NCBI GenBank assembly: GCA_022457155.1
Contig: JAJGOT010000057.1
Span: forward strand, 1,821,501 to 1,885,500
DNA length: 64,000 nucleotides
Direction: 5' to 3'
DNA from: Cladopsammia gracilis
Lineage: Eukaryota > Cnidaria > Anthozoa > Scleractinia > Dendrophylliidae
The notes under the pieces were generated by a model. That model did not search any database, had not been told where the DNA came from, and saw nothing but the letters and a program-made list of their open reading frames with translations. This document shows, piece after piece, positions 11,143 through 22,905 of this stretch (within the stretch, counting starts at the first letter, position 1; every line of letters starts with the position of its first letter). The position numbers were made by a program, and so were the translations under genes.

Positions 11143-11804
11143 TTAAGGACGTTCGCGCGAAAATCTTCTAACATTGATTTTTTATAAAACTTTTGCTACA
11201 GCTAGGTTACGAGTTACTCGTGTCAGAAATGCAAAAAAATGAGGGGGTCACCGACTTCGTTTCTGAGATAAGCTATCTGAAAGGCGACCCTAATTTTGAA
11301 AAATTGGTCTTCCTTACGGGGATGTGACCCAAATGTCTGTTGGTCTAAAAATATTGCAAATGAATCTCTTATATGCAACTTTCTTTCCCAAATTTTATGC
11401 TAGTAGGTCTGTTTAGCAAATCATTCAGCTGGTGACGTTCCTTGAAGTAAATTTCATCTTTAAACGACTGCATTTGCAAACTCTGACAGCCGCAAGCTGG
11501 CAGGATTCGGTGGCGCGCTGGTAGAAAAAGGGAAAAAATTTAAACTTCCTACATTGATTTTTTGTTCATTTTTTCACAATCTGTCGAGAATTGGCAAAGA
11601 AAATTGTCTATGAAAAAAAAATTGGGGGTCACCGACCATCCAAGAGAGTTAAATCTAAGCAAAGTTAACGCAACGGCTATCAGCCTTCATGTGCTTAGAT
11701 TTCTTCTCTTGCGCGCGCGCTCGTGCATGACGTAGCATGGCGTTGCGACATGAATTGCGTGCGCAGTAAGGATGCGCATAAACAATTAGCACGAACGTCC
11801 TTAA
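11143..11804. mobile_element. Non-autonomous element flanked by TTAA
   Basis: The left end TTAAGGACGTTCGCGC is matched by the reverse complement of the right end (TTAAGGACGTTCGTGC). Both outer edges are TTAA, as expected of a TTAA target duplication (piggyBac and Kolobok superfamilies). The 0.66-kb interior has no recognisable transposase. It sits between two family B repeats, so the region is nested. Confidence 0.65.
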
Positions 11805-11811
11805 AGGGTTA

Positions 11812-12002
11812 AAACTCTTTAAGCCCTAAGAGTGATCAGCATCAAATTTCTCCTTTTAATATTAATGCCTTATCAATCAAAAAGGTCATGAGAATTAAGG
11901 ACATGATCACACAAGATAAGTTCTCTTGATATCCAAACAATTTCTCCCCACTTCTTCTATAGGAAATGTATAGGACTAGGAATGAGAATTAAAATTTTGA
12001 AG
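11812..12002. repeat. Dispersed repeat, family B copy, 3' truncated
   Basis: Starts CTTTAAGCCCTAAGAGTGAT and matches the 10609-10818 copy up to GAATTAAAATTTTGA. The matching right terminus is replaced by an unrelated repeat that contains ACCCCTAAAAGG. Confidence 0.65.
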
Positions 12003-12195
12003 GTACCAATTCTAAAACAACACATGTCATATTCTTTCATATTTTTTCAGCTCATATCCTAAAAGGTGCCGCGATAATTCTAACGGTGGTCATTTTAGAT
12101 TTTAGTACCCTAAGCAGTACCAATCTACAAATTTTGACCCCTAAAAGGTATGACGAACACCCCTGTCATTTTTATATGGGTCTCCCCCTGGAGAC
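12003..12195. repeat. Dispersed repeat, family C (ACCCCTAAAAGG type)
   Basis: Contains TACCAATCTACAAATTTTGA, CCCCTAAAAGGTATGACGA and CACCCCTGTCATTT, ending in a short C-rich GGTCTCCCCCTGG. Related sequence occurs, partly inverted, at 37238-37512, and at 42010-42160. The run-on G or C tracts beside several copies are typical of the family here. Confidence 0.5.
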
Positions 12196-12947
12196 ATACC
12201 GCCTTTAAAATCTATTTCAAATAGTCAAACATCTACATCTACATCCTGCAACTATACTTGGCAAAGCTATTACCATCATGCTAAGATTTAAAATAAATAA
12301 ATACAAAGTGCTTTAGTGCAAGTGAAGGTCAAACCATTGCAAATTCTCTTTGAGCTGCTTGGCTACAAGCCAAGCCTGACTTATAAATTCGGTTGTAAGA
12401 AAAGAGTGCTTTTTAAGTTGTTTGTAGCCTGCGGCAAAGTGTTAGTGATGTCATATCAGTTGACATAGCAACTTCAAACTCATGGATTAATTGGATTTAT
12501 ATACAACATAAGAAAAAGGAAAATGACTAGTAAACGTAACATATCAAGTGAAAGGAACTTACATTATTGGCGGATTTGGTAAGAGATCCATTGATAACGA
12601 TTTCCTTTTCTTCCTTTCGAGCAACAGATAAATGGAAGTAATATAGTTAAATTTAAAGTTAAAGTTGACCTTGCACCTTGCATGCACGAGTGATTGCAAA
12701 AGACTGATTAAAGGTTTCAAATGATGTAGTAACAGCAACTGTAAAACAAATCATATTAATTGAATTAAATCTTGTACCTTAGGGGCACTTACAAGATCCT
12801 GAAAGCCCAACTTCACTACTCAAAGAGTTCTTGTAAATATATACTAAAGTGATATGTATAGAGCAGTTTTAATCAAGTCATTGAGTGTTTGAAATGACAC
12901 AATAAACCATTTTGATCTTGATGCAAATAGATACAACCTGTGCTAAG

Positions 12948-13097
12948 TGCAGTAAGACACTTGTGAGCAAGTCACATTTGGCTTTGGTTTTACTTCTGAT
13001 TGGTCGAGAAAGAGGCCCAAGCATTTTCTAACCATTCAGAGAAAGCGGTTTTGCAAGGCAAACACAAAATACTTTTGGGCTGCTACTTTCGACACTA
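12948..13097. repeat. Dispersed repeat, family A partial copy
   Basis: TTTGGTTTTACTTCTGATTG followed by GTCGAGAAAGAGGC and ending CTACTTTCGACACT matches the second half of the copy at 5221-5480. Confidence 0.5.
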
Positions 13098-13371
13098 CAT
13101 TTCTATTATTTTGAAAATTAAATTCCTAAATTTCATCTTAAAAATTATATTTCTAAGAATTGATTAATCTTGCTTTGAATCGCAATATTATTTTAAATAA
13201 TTTACATGATGATACCATATCAGTTTCTGAAGTCAACTATAGAATGACTTAAATAGTCAAATATAGAATGACTTTCAGTTTCTGCACACCAAGTTTTTCA
13301 AAACATTTCATCTTTAGTATTGCCATGTAATGCCACAATGACGCAAAACTGTGTTTGAAGACCACTGGTTG

Positions 13372-13540
13372 GTGTCACACAGCTTTCATGATATCCTGAG
13401 ATTCTCAACCTGGTTAGACCTGTTCCCTTTGGCAACGCATCTTGACTGAGGCTGTCGCACAGCTTTCATGATACCCTAAGATGCTCAAACTCGGCTGGAT
13501 CTTTTCCCTTAGGTAGCGCATCTCGACTGAGGCTGTGAAA
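13372..13540. repeat. Two-copy tandem duplication covering the last NLR exon
   Basis: Two adjacent units of about 84 bp each run CACAGCTTTCATGAT...GACTGAGGCTGT. The unit nearer the gene body (13456-13540) contains the terminal coding exon I propose. The second unit carries a diverged copy in which the equivalent stop is lost. Confidence 0.6.
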
Positions 13541-16500
13541 AAAAAAACTTTTAAACAGGCTAATTGGGTTTTATCAAATGAGTTGATAAGATCATTGGAC
13601 AGGAGAGGAGAAGAGGTCTATTGAAGAGGGACAATTCATGTTAAAGATATGGTATATTATGTTCAAAACAAGATAAGAAAGTTTTACGATATATTTTAAA
13701 CATGATAAGAAGATGTCCGATATGGAGAAGAGTTACTCCTTTCATTCAGTCATCATTCCTGCAAACCACGTTGTTTACTATTGAATGTTTTGTAAATGAA
13801 GACTGTAACACAACAAAGCCAGTGATTTGCCTAAGTCTTATATATACCTAACGTGAACATTAGTAATGTAAGTAGGATTGTAGGAGACGCTGTTGTGACA
13901 CTTCAGTAACGCTGTTTTACCGGAAGTGAGAGTAGCTGGAAGTCACTAAACAGGAAATGTAAAAGGCAAAGCTATGAACCGGAAGTGCACAATTGAAAAT
14001 ATGCATGCATAAATTTGCATGCAAAATCGTGAACCAAAAAATAATGATAATAATAAGAAAAAGAAAAAGAAAAAAAGAAAAACGGAGGCCATTTTATAAC
14101 TCATGCCGCTACGCGCATGAGTAATAAATTAAGGTTAGTCACCAAATCAGGTAAGAACTGAATGAATCTATACTCACTTGATTACTTTAAGAAAGCCATG
14201 AGAATGAGCAGCTTCCATTAATGACTTGAATGTCTCTTCAGTCAAAGCAATGGTGCATTGATCTTCATTTGTTGAATGAACGTCTGCATCTTAAAATGAA
14301 AATTATAATAAGCACCACAGACTACTACTACCCAGGCATGACACGGTAAAGAGCAATAAAATTTGATCACAGTTGGGGTAAAGGATTATTAAATTAGGAA
14401 CTGCAGGTCTTAGCACACTGAACTTCAGTCAATATTTTAACATTAGACTTGCCGACAAGTCAAGCTGAAGAATTTTTTTCGTGGGCTGCAAGCCATGATT
14501 GAGTCTGGAAGAGGTGAGGGGAGCATGTCCATTTGCACCAACAGAAGTGAAGGACAATGATAGAGTCTAAATTAAGATTAGCAAGGGGCTTGAAAAAATA
14601 CCACAGAACAATGCTAGGTTAAATGATATAAAGTACATTGTAAAGTCACCTAACCTGCTTTGGCTACATTATGCACCACAGGGATTCCAAGAGACAGTTC
14701 TTCCAGATTTGGCAGGAGTCCAAATGCTGAAACCAAAGCATCAAACCCAGCTTCAGAAATTCTGTTTCCTTGGATATCCAGTTGTCGCAAGCTTGGAAGA
14801 TCCTTAAAGGATGAGATAAGAATCCCCAGGCCATCTTCAGTGATGAGGTTGTGTGTGAGATCTAGTCTCTCCAACTGTGGCACTGAAGAAAGCGAGTTCG
14901 CAAATGCTGTCAAACCTTCGTCAGTAATCATGCTTCTCATCAAGTGCAACTCTCTGACGGAGCCCATTTCTGGAAGATATCTTGCCAGTACTTGAAGAGC
15001 TTTGGCATCAACTTGACTGTCTTCAAGCACTAAGGATTTCATTGAAGGGTTGCTGGACAGGAAGTACACTAGAGCTCTCAGCTTGTATGGTGTAGCATTG
15101 AAGTCATGGAGCATGACAACGCCTTGTGGCATTTGGGACTCCAGCTTGTAAGCCAAGTGACCTTGTTGTGATTCATACAAAGACACAACACAAACTTCGA
15201 AGAATGATTGCTGCAAGCTCAAATTCTCCTCAACTTCAGCACTTCCTTCTTGCAGCAAAATTTCAAAAAATGGTTGGAATGCGTCACCAAGAAGTCCTGG
15301 GGTGAATGAAAAGAGAACAGAGTTCAATTCTGATGACAGGCAGTTCATGATGTAAACACTGACATCTTCAAAGACTGACCGGTCTTTGAAAGCCTGTTTG
15401 ATTTTGTGGCTCAACCAAAGGGCAGCCAGAAATTCTTGATAAGATCTGTGTGAGAAACGGCATTTCTGAACTGGCTTAAGCCTGGATGTTGCACCTTCTT
15501 TTGAGAGGAATCCGATGTCTAATGCACCTTTGTTGGCACACATCTTCTCAAGCTTGTGCACATCAAAAAGCAACTGGTCATTGAGCAATCCATTCAATGA
15601 AATCTCACCCAATGATAGCAGACTTTGGAAGAGGTCATCTGGAATATCTTCCAGTGAAGAAAGATTTTCCAGATCAAAGCTACTCTCCTCGTCCTGTCTT
15701 GCATAGTACCTCTTCACAAGCAAGAGTGTAAGCTCAATGAAAAGGGAGGTCACTGAAGAAAGTAGTGCTGCTTGGGGCATCTCTTCCCACATTGCACAAA
15801 TGAGCATAGCTGTGAGTGGAATTTTTGCAATATGCTCTGCAACAGGGTGCATTTCAAGTTGTGCGATTAAGCTCTCTGCCATGGGAACATCATCTTGAAA
15901 GTACTTGAGAACAAACTTGTGGATATTTTCATTGGTGAAGCCACTTATCTCAATGCGGGAGTCCATGAACCAGTGTACCCTTGAACCTTTACCAGGTCTC
16001 GATGTGACGACAACAGTTGCATTTCTGAATATCTTCCCCATGATGAGATCCTCCACATCATGCAGTTGGGAAGGATTTACTTCATCATAGCCATCAAGGA
16101 TGAAAAGAATGCTTTCTTGATTTGCAGTGATATACTGGAAGAGCTGATCAGCAGAATAATGAAAGTCTCTTGGAAAAAGCAGATCAAAGATATCGCTCTT
16201 CAAATTTCCCTTCATTTGCTTGAGTTCCATAAAAAGAACAAGTTTGAAATGCTGCAAATTTGGACTTCCACATGCCCAGTCGTACACCATTAGTGACACA
16301 AAAGTGCTCTTTCCGACACCTGCTTGTCCCTCTATAAGGATGCGCTTTAGCTTAGAAGAACGTCGGTGAACTGTGAAGATCTCAACATATGTTTCCAAGG
16401 GCTCTCTCTTGGTAGTTTGTCCCTTCTGTGTTTGCGTGATCATCTGGAGGTTGGTGTAAATATGCTTGATGTGAATATGAAAGGATTTATTCCATGTAAG

Positions 16501-17433
16501 GGGTTGCAGCCAACCGATGACATCCTTGTAAAGGTCAAATAAAGTGTCTTGAAACTTATTCAGTGGCGATGAGCTACTGCTTTCTCTAGTTTGACCTGCA
16601 AAAAAATATTAACAACAAATTTATTCCATGAAGAAACCACTCGTAGGGTCACCTCAGAAAGTAACCGCCCATAAAAAATGACTGCTCATGCGAGTTATTA
16701 AAAGGTCCAAATATGAAGCAAGAAAGTTGACATCCAGGCATCGGCTGTACAAAAGGTGGATAGCATAATAATTGTGCTAGTTTTGTTATTTCTTGTCCAC
16801 TAAATAGTGACTTATTTGTATCCATTCTTTGGACTTCATGACTGGCAAACAGAAGTCACTTAAGGGAGGGGAGGGGAGGGGAGGGGGAGACAGTGGCAGA
16901 TCTAGACTCTATCATAATGGGGTGGGCCCAGAGTAAAAAGGGGGGGGGGGGGGGGGAGTGAAATTGTTGGAGACTGAAAACATCCTTGCTTTTGCAAGAT
17001 GGAGGTGGGGGCTCCCCTAGATTTGCCAAAAGGAAAGAAAGAGAGCTTGTTTGTAGGCTACATGTTGACAAACGCGTTAAACGTGCAATTCAAAACAGCC
17101 TCCAAAACCTGGATAAATAACACTGCATTTACGGTAAAGAGCCACCTAAAAGTGGGACCTAAAGATTAAAATCACTCTCGTTTATATCCCACCTAATAGA
17201 TCATCTCTTAATTCCAGACGATTTATGCCAGCTAATATGGCGGCCAGAAATTCTTTGTTATCCGGAGTCAGCAAGTTTCTGTTTTCAAGCTCATCGAACA
17301 ATTCAAGCGGTCTTTTGAGTTTCTCCAACACTCCAACGGGAATATGCTGCTTGCATATGAACTTCAATTCAACAAATTCTCGTTCGGTGATCTCGTTCGA
17401 GAGTGACAACAGTTTCAGTCGATATGGATCCAT
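13466..17433 (-). CDS. NLR-type receptor: death-effector domain, NACHT, LRRs
   Basis: Four exons join in frame: 17433-17193, 16595-14655, 14289-14178 and 13532-13466, giving about 786 residues. Exon 1 (residues 1-80) looks like a death-effector domain: an all-helical 80-residue fold beginning MDPYRLKLLSLS. Exon 2 carries NACHT, with Walker A GQAGVGKST at about 170-178 and Walker B ILFILDGYDE at about 243-252, then a helical section and ribonuclease-inhibitor-like LRRs from about residue 600 (for example LERLDLTHNLITEDGL). The last two exons add about 58 residues. In the NLR family such proteins sense microbial or stress signals in the cytosol and recruit death-fold adaptors or caspases through the DED, and coral genomes carry many of them. 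The exon 1-2 join (phase 1, acceptor TTTTTTGCAG) is well supported. The last two exons are less certain, because exon 3 could end at an in-frame TGA instead of the GTGAGT donor. Confidence 0.85.
14038..14085. repeat. A-rich simple repeat in the NLR 3' intron
   Basis: AATAATGATAATAATAAG passes into an AAAAAG-rich tract. Low-complexity sequence only. Confidence 0.5.
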
Positions 17434-17451
17434 TAATTGGGAGCACTTGAG

Positions 17452-17504
17452 GCACGATTTACGGACAGGTTTTCAGCGTAAGCTTTCGTGTAAGCCGCTT
17501 ACAA
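17452..17504. repeat. 53-bp motif shared (inverted) with 33842-33894
   Basis: GCACGATTTACGGACAGGTT, continuing through TTTCGTGTAAGCCGCTTAC, is the reverse complement of 33842-33894 with one mismatch. It lies 19 bp upstream of the NLR start codon on the gene's own strand and holds GTAAGC and GCTTAC words, the units of the large satellite at 28675-33558. Confidence 0.75.
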
Positions 17505-17991
17505 CCTTACAAGGGAGCGGAGAGGGGAACTGGGAGCGACAAAGCCGGCTGAACCGTACTTTGGCGATTGGAATAAGTCGTTTACAAAGGTCTACCGGTT
17601 CAAGGTACTGTAGAACTCTTCGTTTGTCAAAATTCTGACAGCATCTTAGACAAGCAACTGCAGAATAGAAGGCCATATTGTAAGGCGTTTCACAAAAGTG
17701 GTTCGGTGGCTTGCAGTGTTATTTAAGGAACTTGAACTTCGGAACGGATGCATTACAAAATTAACTTATAAAGATCGGAGACTATGCTTGTTTACGAGAC
17801 AAAATTCTAGGCATTGATTTATTTTAGCTTTTGTAAAGGTTAATTTGGACTTACATTTTCTACAATTTATTGTACTGTTTACACTGTTCATGTGCCGTGT
17901 ATTTTTTCATGAATGCTGTCAGTTTCCAGTTAAGCTTATTTGCACTTCATTCCTTGAGCCAGTAAATTGTCCTGTTTTCGTCTAATCAAAA
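17505..17991. other. Intergenic between the NLR and the transposon
   Basis: Upstream flank of the NLR gene, presumably including its promoter, although no core element is clear. An open frame at 17473-17676 on the minus strand ends before the NLR ATG and has no recognisable domain. The last 10 bases (17982-17991) are the left target-site duplication of the transposon. Confidence 0.5.
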
Positions 17992-18385
17992 CGTAGTTAC
18001 TAAAAGAAGGAATGACCTACAATGAGCTACAATGAGCTACAATGACCTACAATGACCTACAATGACCTACAATGACCTACAATGAGCTACAATGACCTAC
18101 AATGAGCTACAATGAGATACAACGATCAGCCACAATGACCTACAATGAGCTACAATGAGCTTTAACGATCTACAATGAGCTACAACGAGCCACAACGACC
18201 TACAATGAGCTTCAACGACCCACAATGAGCTACAGTGACTTAGAAAAAGCTACAATTAACTAAAATTAGCTACAAGGGGTTTATAATATCACCATCCTTA
18301 CCGTTATATACCATAGAAGGTCGGTCCCGCGAGAGGAGAATAATTAGCGACCACCCGTTCACTTCTGAAAATCACCGGAAGTAAC
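17992..18385 (+). repeat. Left TIR with 10-bp minisatellite
   Basis: From about 18012 to 18240 there are roughly 23 copies of a 10-bp unit whose variants differ mainly at one base (TACAATGACC versus TACAATGAGC) and decay toward the inside (TACAACGACC, TTCAACGACC). A unique segment up to 18385 follows and is repeated inverted in the right TIR. Confidence 0.85.
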
Positions 18386-20307
18386 CTGTACTACGTTATC
18401 TGTACTACGTTATCTTTACGTTATCTTTCCGGACCGGCTCGCGTCAACCCGTCCGGCCCCGCTCACGTCACCTTGCGATTCTATTTTCTGTAGGATTGCG
18501 TCAGCGGGGCCGTATGGTCATATTATAAATAAGTTTATTCCCGGTTCAAAAATATTATCTTTCAAACATTTCACTTCAACTTTTTTTATCACAAATGTTT
18601 ATACAAGGATATCGGTAACTATCTTTCGGGAATCATCGGCTAGCATCGGCAATCTGCAAAAGGCCCCGTGATTCCTTCTTCAAATCTTGGAGGGATTTTT
18701 TTTTTATTCTTCATTTTAATAGCGGAGCACTTGCCAGGCCGAAGGCCTGGCTGCGCAGCTCCATACTCATAGAACCATGCCCGTCATTTTTCATGGTCAT
18801 GGCTAGCGGAATGTTTCGCGGGCGCGCGTGTGCCCGACCTCCGCCACCGCCGTCGCGCAGGACTAGCTTGCCTTCGCGCAGGACTAGCTCCCGGGCGCGT
18901 ATGACGTCGCAAAACATGCGCGTACGACGTCATGTTGAAACCAAAGCGAGGCTTTGTTTTTCGCGCGGTTACACGGCCGAATGTCACGTCAGCCAGAAAA
19001 ACACTTTGATGTTTTGCTGTGAGTTTACTAAGCGGAGAAAACCGTTGAAATTAAAGGCGTTATTTCCCTTAATATTTCGCGGTTTGCTACTCAAGACAAG
19101 GATACTAATTAAGGGATACTCAGAAGCCGCTTTAGTGGAAAAAGAAGAGCTTTCAGGGATGGATTCTTGCTTCGAGGAACTTCATGTATTACGTTTTTAT
19201 CAATGCGGGAGATATTTGTTTTCTACGGATTTCAGAACCAAGCAAGCGAGGGACTTAAAGGTAAAACAGATTAAGTTTTCGATGAGAATTTATGTTGATA
19301 TCAATCTGTGAGTGACTTTTTATTGGTGTTATTGTTAGTTTTGGAGAATTGATTTTAAAACGTGCTTAAATTCAGTTGTATCGATCTCTTGAATTTCATC
19401 GAAGAAAGCTTGAACTCGATGAGCTATAATTAAGCTTAAATGGTACGCGTTTTGCTTTTAAACGTAAACTAATGGAGATTTGAATAAATTTTTTCGAAAT
19501 AAGATTGTGTTGTCCATTTTTATGTGTTTGTTCATTCATTAGATAGTTTGAAAAGCGATTTTATGTAAACAAAACAAGACTGATTTTATAGTACAGTTCT
19601 ATCTTCACTCGTATCGCCTTATGCAAATATGTTTGTGTATTTTTGCAATTTTTGATTTTCAAATCAGTTTCTCGGGCAATTTTTGACAAACAAAAACTGT
19701 ATTTTATTCGGAAACTAGTGGTACTAGTTATTCTAGACAGAGAAAAGTTGTTTTTGTGAACTTTTGTACGGTCTATAAAAATGTACTGTGCAGACAGTCG
19801 CGTAATACTGTTTTTGAGAATTGCTAAAATTGAAAATAGCCCGTTCGTCAATCTTAATTCTTGTGCTTCCAACCTTTCACCTTAGTTAAGTTTCACCTTG
19901 GTTAAGTTTCACCTTAATTAAGCTTGTTCAAAGTGCGACGCTGTTAGGCTTGGGCTACCTATATATATTAGCTTTGAAATGAGGTATAATTATTTATACA
20001 CTTTATGTCATGTATAGTACTGCGTTTATACACGTAGCTACATGGATTGTCACGCAACGCTTCTCACCTGCCACGAAAGCTAGAATCATGGAAAATCTGC
20101 AAAAATTTTAGAACATGCTGGGTTATTCTTGGACACCTTAGGATAATGTTTGGTATTCTTGGAAAGTGTTCCTAACAAAACGAGCACCTTGCCCCTTTGT
20201 AAGTTACGTCCCTGAGCGGTGATCGACAAGAACCAAGACCACTTCCGGTTCAAAGATAATGTAAGATGGAATGTTAAAGCCGTGAGTTTGTACAGGTACG
20301 GCCTTTT

Positions 20308-20732
20308 GTTACTTCCGGTGATTTTCAGAAGTGAACGGGTGGTCGCTAATTATTCTCCTCTCGCGGGACCGACCTTTCTATGGTATATAACGGTAAGGAT
20401 GGTGATATTATAAACCCCTTGTAGCTAATTTTAGTTAATTGTAGCTTTTTCTAAGTCACTGTAGCTTATTGTGGGTCGTTGAAGCTCATTGTAGGTCGTT
20501 GTGGCTCGTTGGAGCTCATTGTAGATCGTTAAAGCTCATTGTAGCTCATTGTAGGTCATTGTGGCTGATTGTTGTATCTTATTGTAGCTCATTGTAGCTC
20601 ATTGTAGGTCATTGTAGCTCATTGTAGGTCATTGTAGCTCATTGTAGCTCATTGTAGGTCATTGTAGCTCATTGTAGGTCATTGTAGCTCATTGTAGGTC
20701 ATTGTAGGTCATTCCTTCTTTTAGTAACTACG
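20308..20732 (-). repeat. Right TIR with 10-bp minisatellite
   Basis: Reverse complement of the left TIR: the unique segment comes first (GTTACTTCCGGTGATTTTCA), then about 27 units of GGTCATTGTA / GCTCATTGTA. It holds about 30 bp more tandem array than the left arm, so the two arrays have changed length independently while the outer and inner ends remain nearly identical. Confidence 0.85.
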
Positions 20733-20742
20733 CTAATCAAAA

Positions 20743-22049
20743 TCAAAATATTCCAAGACAGAATAGCTAGTCTAATAGCTCATCTTTGTTATAAATAAAT
20801 ATCGTTCATTCTACTTTCTTTCAGGATGTATACTGAATTAACAAGGTGTTATTACAATAATAGTAATACTAATATTACTTCATTAATAACACTGAACTCA
20901 ACATTGCTAATTGTAAAGCTAAGAATATGTAACATTTCTCTTATAACTTCCACCAATCAAGCATAACCAGCTTTAAATAACATGAGCAGGACTATGGCAA
21001 ATGGATATTAAGTCAGAATGCTCTTGTGAAAATATAATTCCCAAGATAGAAAAGCATGCACCAGGCCATTGTTTCCAATATGGAGGTCAAAAGGTAAAAG
21101 TGCAGTGCACTCATGTAGACCATTGTATTATTTTCAGGTTTTCATTGGTGGAAGTGTATTGACTCTTTAGTTTTCAATTGCTGGAAAATAATCAAATGCA
21201 GACTTAAATTCACTGTTCTTAGACATAATTTACAACTGGTTACAATACAATACAATTGTTTATTTACCCATTTGACACCTAGTAACAATGCTTTGTAAAA
21301 TATAAAAATGAAACAAAAAACTTGGCCATGCTGCCTACACACTGTTTTTCATTAGTCTGTGAGCAAGCTCTCCATTTGGGGATACCATAAGAAGTCACAT
21401 GCGAGCAGCACGCGAAAGGAATTGACAAGGTTTAATACACCACGGAAATGATTTCACTGGACTGATTTGTCAATCTGGTCCAAAAATAATGTTAAGGGAG
21501 TGTTAGTTATTTACAAGGATTTTAAAACGTTTTGTGCCCCCCCCCCCCCCTTATGATGAAATAGAACCTTTTTGCACCCTCCTCTGAGAAACAGTCAGAA
21601 TTCCCCCCTCTCTCCCCACACATACACACACTGCATAATATTATGTGAAAATACAAATGACCCTTGAATTATCATGTTTGATCAATGTGTTCTCTCCAAG
21701 CCAAGCTTTTATAACTATTAAACAATAATTGTTAGAAATAAAAGCATCTTTAGCAACACATCACATGTTCATTTTCTTTGGCAGGCTTAAACATTCAGGA
21801 GTGTTGAATGAGAGGGTAATAGAATGAATGACCGCTGAAAGCAGAAGAATCTAGGGGATTTTGATAGTTTAGTCATCAGAAATGAGGTTTCAAGCATTCT
21901 GAAGGGGTAAAAAAAGTGTTTCAGTTGCTGTAATTCAGGCAATTTGTGCCATTTTGGAAATTTCACTAGGTTAAATGGGTTATAACTGTAAGTAAAAGTC
22001 GGCACCCGAGCCAGAAGGCTCATAACGGCCGGAGCTTAAACCCAGTTTC
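20743..22049. other. Intergenic; retroelement-tail-like A/T repeats
   Basis: No gene seen. TACAATACAATACAATTG followed by TTTATTTACC at 21241-21272 looks like the inverted tail of a non-LTR element. A C-run lies at 21537-21552. Confidence 0.4.
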
Positions 22050-22205
22050 TATAGCATGAAGTGACTAGGAATATTGCTACTCCCCCTGGATGGGATGCTA
22101 GTCCATCGCAGGGTTACCCCCAGCATTTTGTTGCCGGTACCCATTTATACACCTGGGTGGAGAGACTGTAGGTCTTGGAAATTAGCAGTTTCAGCTTTGG
22201 GGGTT
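22050..22205. repeat. Dispersed repeat, family D (GGGATGCTAGTCCATCGCAG)
   Basis: Contains TGGGATGCTAGTCCATCGCA, GGGTTACCCCCAGCATTTTG and CCATTTATACACCTGGGTGG. A partial inverted copy is at 56765-56830. I recall this sequence type as widespread in cnidarian non-LTR or SINE-type repeats, which is not verified here. Confidence 0.55.
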
Positions 22206-22849
22206 TGACCAAACTACCACCAGTAGATCTGCCCCAGACAAACCAAGTGTAGAATGGAATCCCCCTTCCATGTATTGATAACTGTGAAAGAATTAAAGTT
22301 TATGTTTACTTTAATGTACAGACCTTTACTTTTATACTGTTTACTACAGGTGCCAGCAATTTATGTCCAATTGGTCAATTTCTTGTACTTGTACACACTG
22401 GTACTGTCAAATAGACTTTTAGAAACCATACTGGATTATGATACTTATCAGTTGTCAGTGGATTGTCGACCAAAACGTTTTTGACCCACCCTCTACCAAC
22501 CAAAAAACGTTTCTGTTCCCCCTCATGGGGATGCCAAACATTTTAAGCCTGCCCCAGCCATTCACCAGCTCCCCCTGCTGAGAAATAATGAATACTCCCT
22601 AAAATGCAAGCAATGGAATTTTTAAATGATATTTACTTATATTTGATTTATGTGTAAAATTAAAGGGATATTCTGACTTGGTATTGTATGATAGGTTAGT
22701 TAAGGGATATTTTATTGAGATGTAATTTTTAATTTTATGTTAGTTTAACATAATTTGTAACTTTGAACATATACCTTCTACTGCCATGACTTTGGTGAAA
22801 ATAGAATGGCCCCATGGCAGCTTTTCCTATTGTAGAAATATGTTTAATT

Positions 22850-22905
22850 AGTGGGGGGGGGGGGAGTCGCTTATCCAGACCCTGAGATGGGGGGGGGGGG
22901 GGCTA
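22850..22905. repeat. G-rich low-complexity tract
   Basis: Two poly-G runs separated by AGTCGCTTATCCAGACCCTG. Similar G-runs mark dispersed repeats elsewhere in the window. Confidence 0.5.

Larger units (their letters stand above)
17992..20732. mobile_element. Foldback/MULE-like DNA transposon with tandem-repeat TIRs and 10-bp TSD
   Basis: The element is 2741 bp. Its ends are inverted copies: CGTAGTTACTAAAAGAAGGA at the left edge, and the exact reverse complement at the right edge. It is bounded by a perfect direct repeat CTAATCAAAA at 17982-17991 and 20733-20742, a clean 10-bp target-site duplication. The TIRs span 17992-18385 (394 bp) and 20308-20732 (425 bp). Most of each is a 10-bp tandem array (TACAATGACC / TACAATGAGC), followed by a unique inner part containing GGTCGGTCCCGCGAGAGGAG. 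The interior has a GC-rich CpG stretch and open frames (such as 18793-19311) with no transposase feature, so it is probably non-autonomous. Long TIRs and a 9-11 bp duplication suit Mutator-like or Foldback elements. The superfamily is inferred. Confidence 0.85.

Noticed and set aside
18793..19311. 172-codon ORF inside the large transposon as a transposase
   Set aside because: No DDE/D, zinc-finger or other transposase feature is visible, and its N-terminal Pro/Arg run comes from GC-rich low-complexity DNA.
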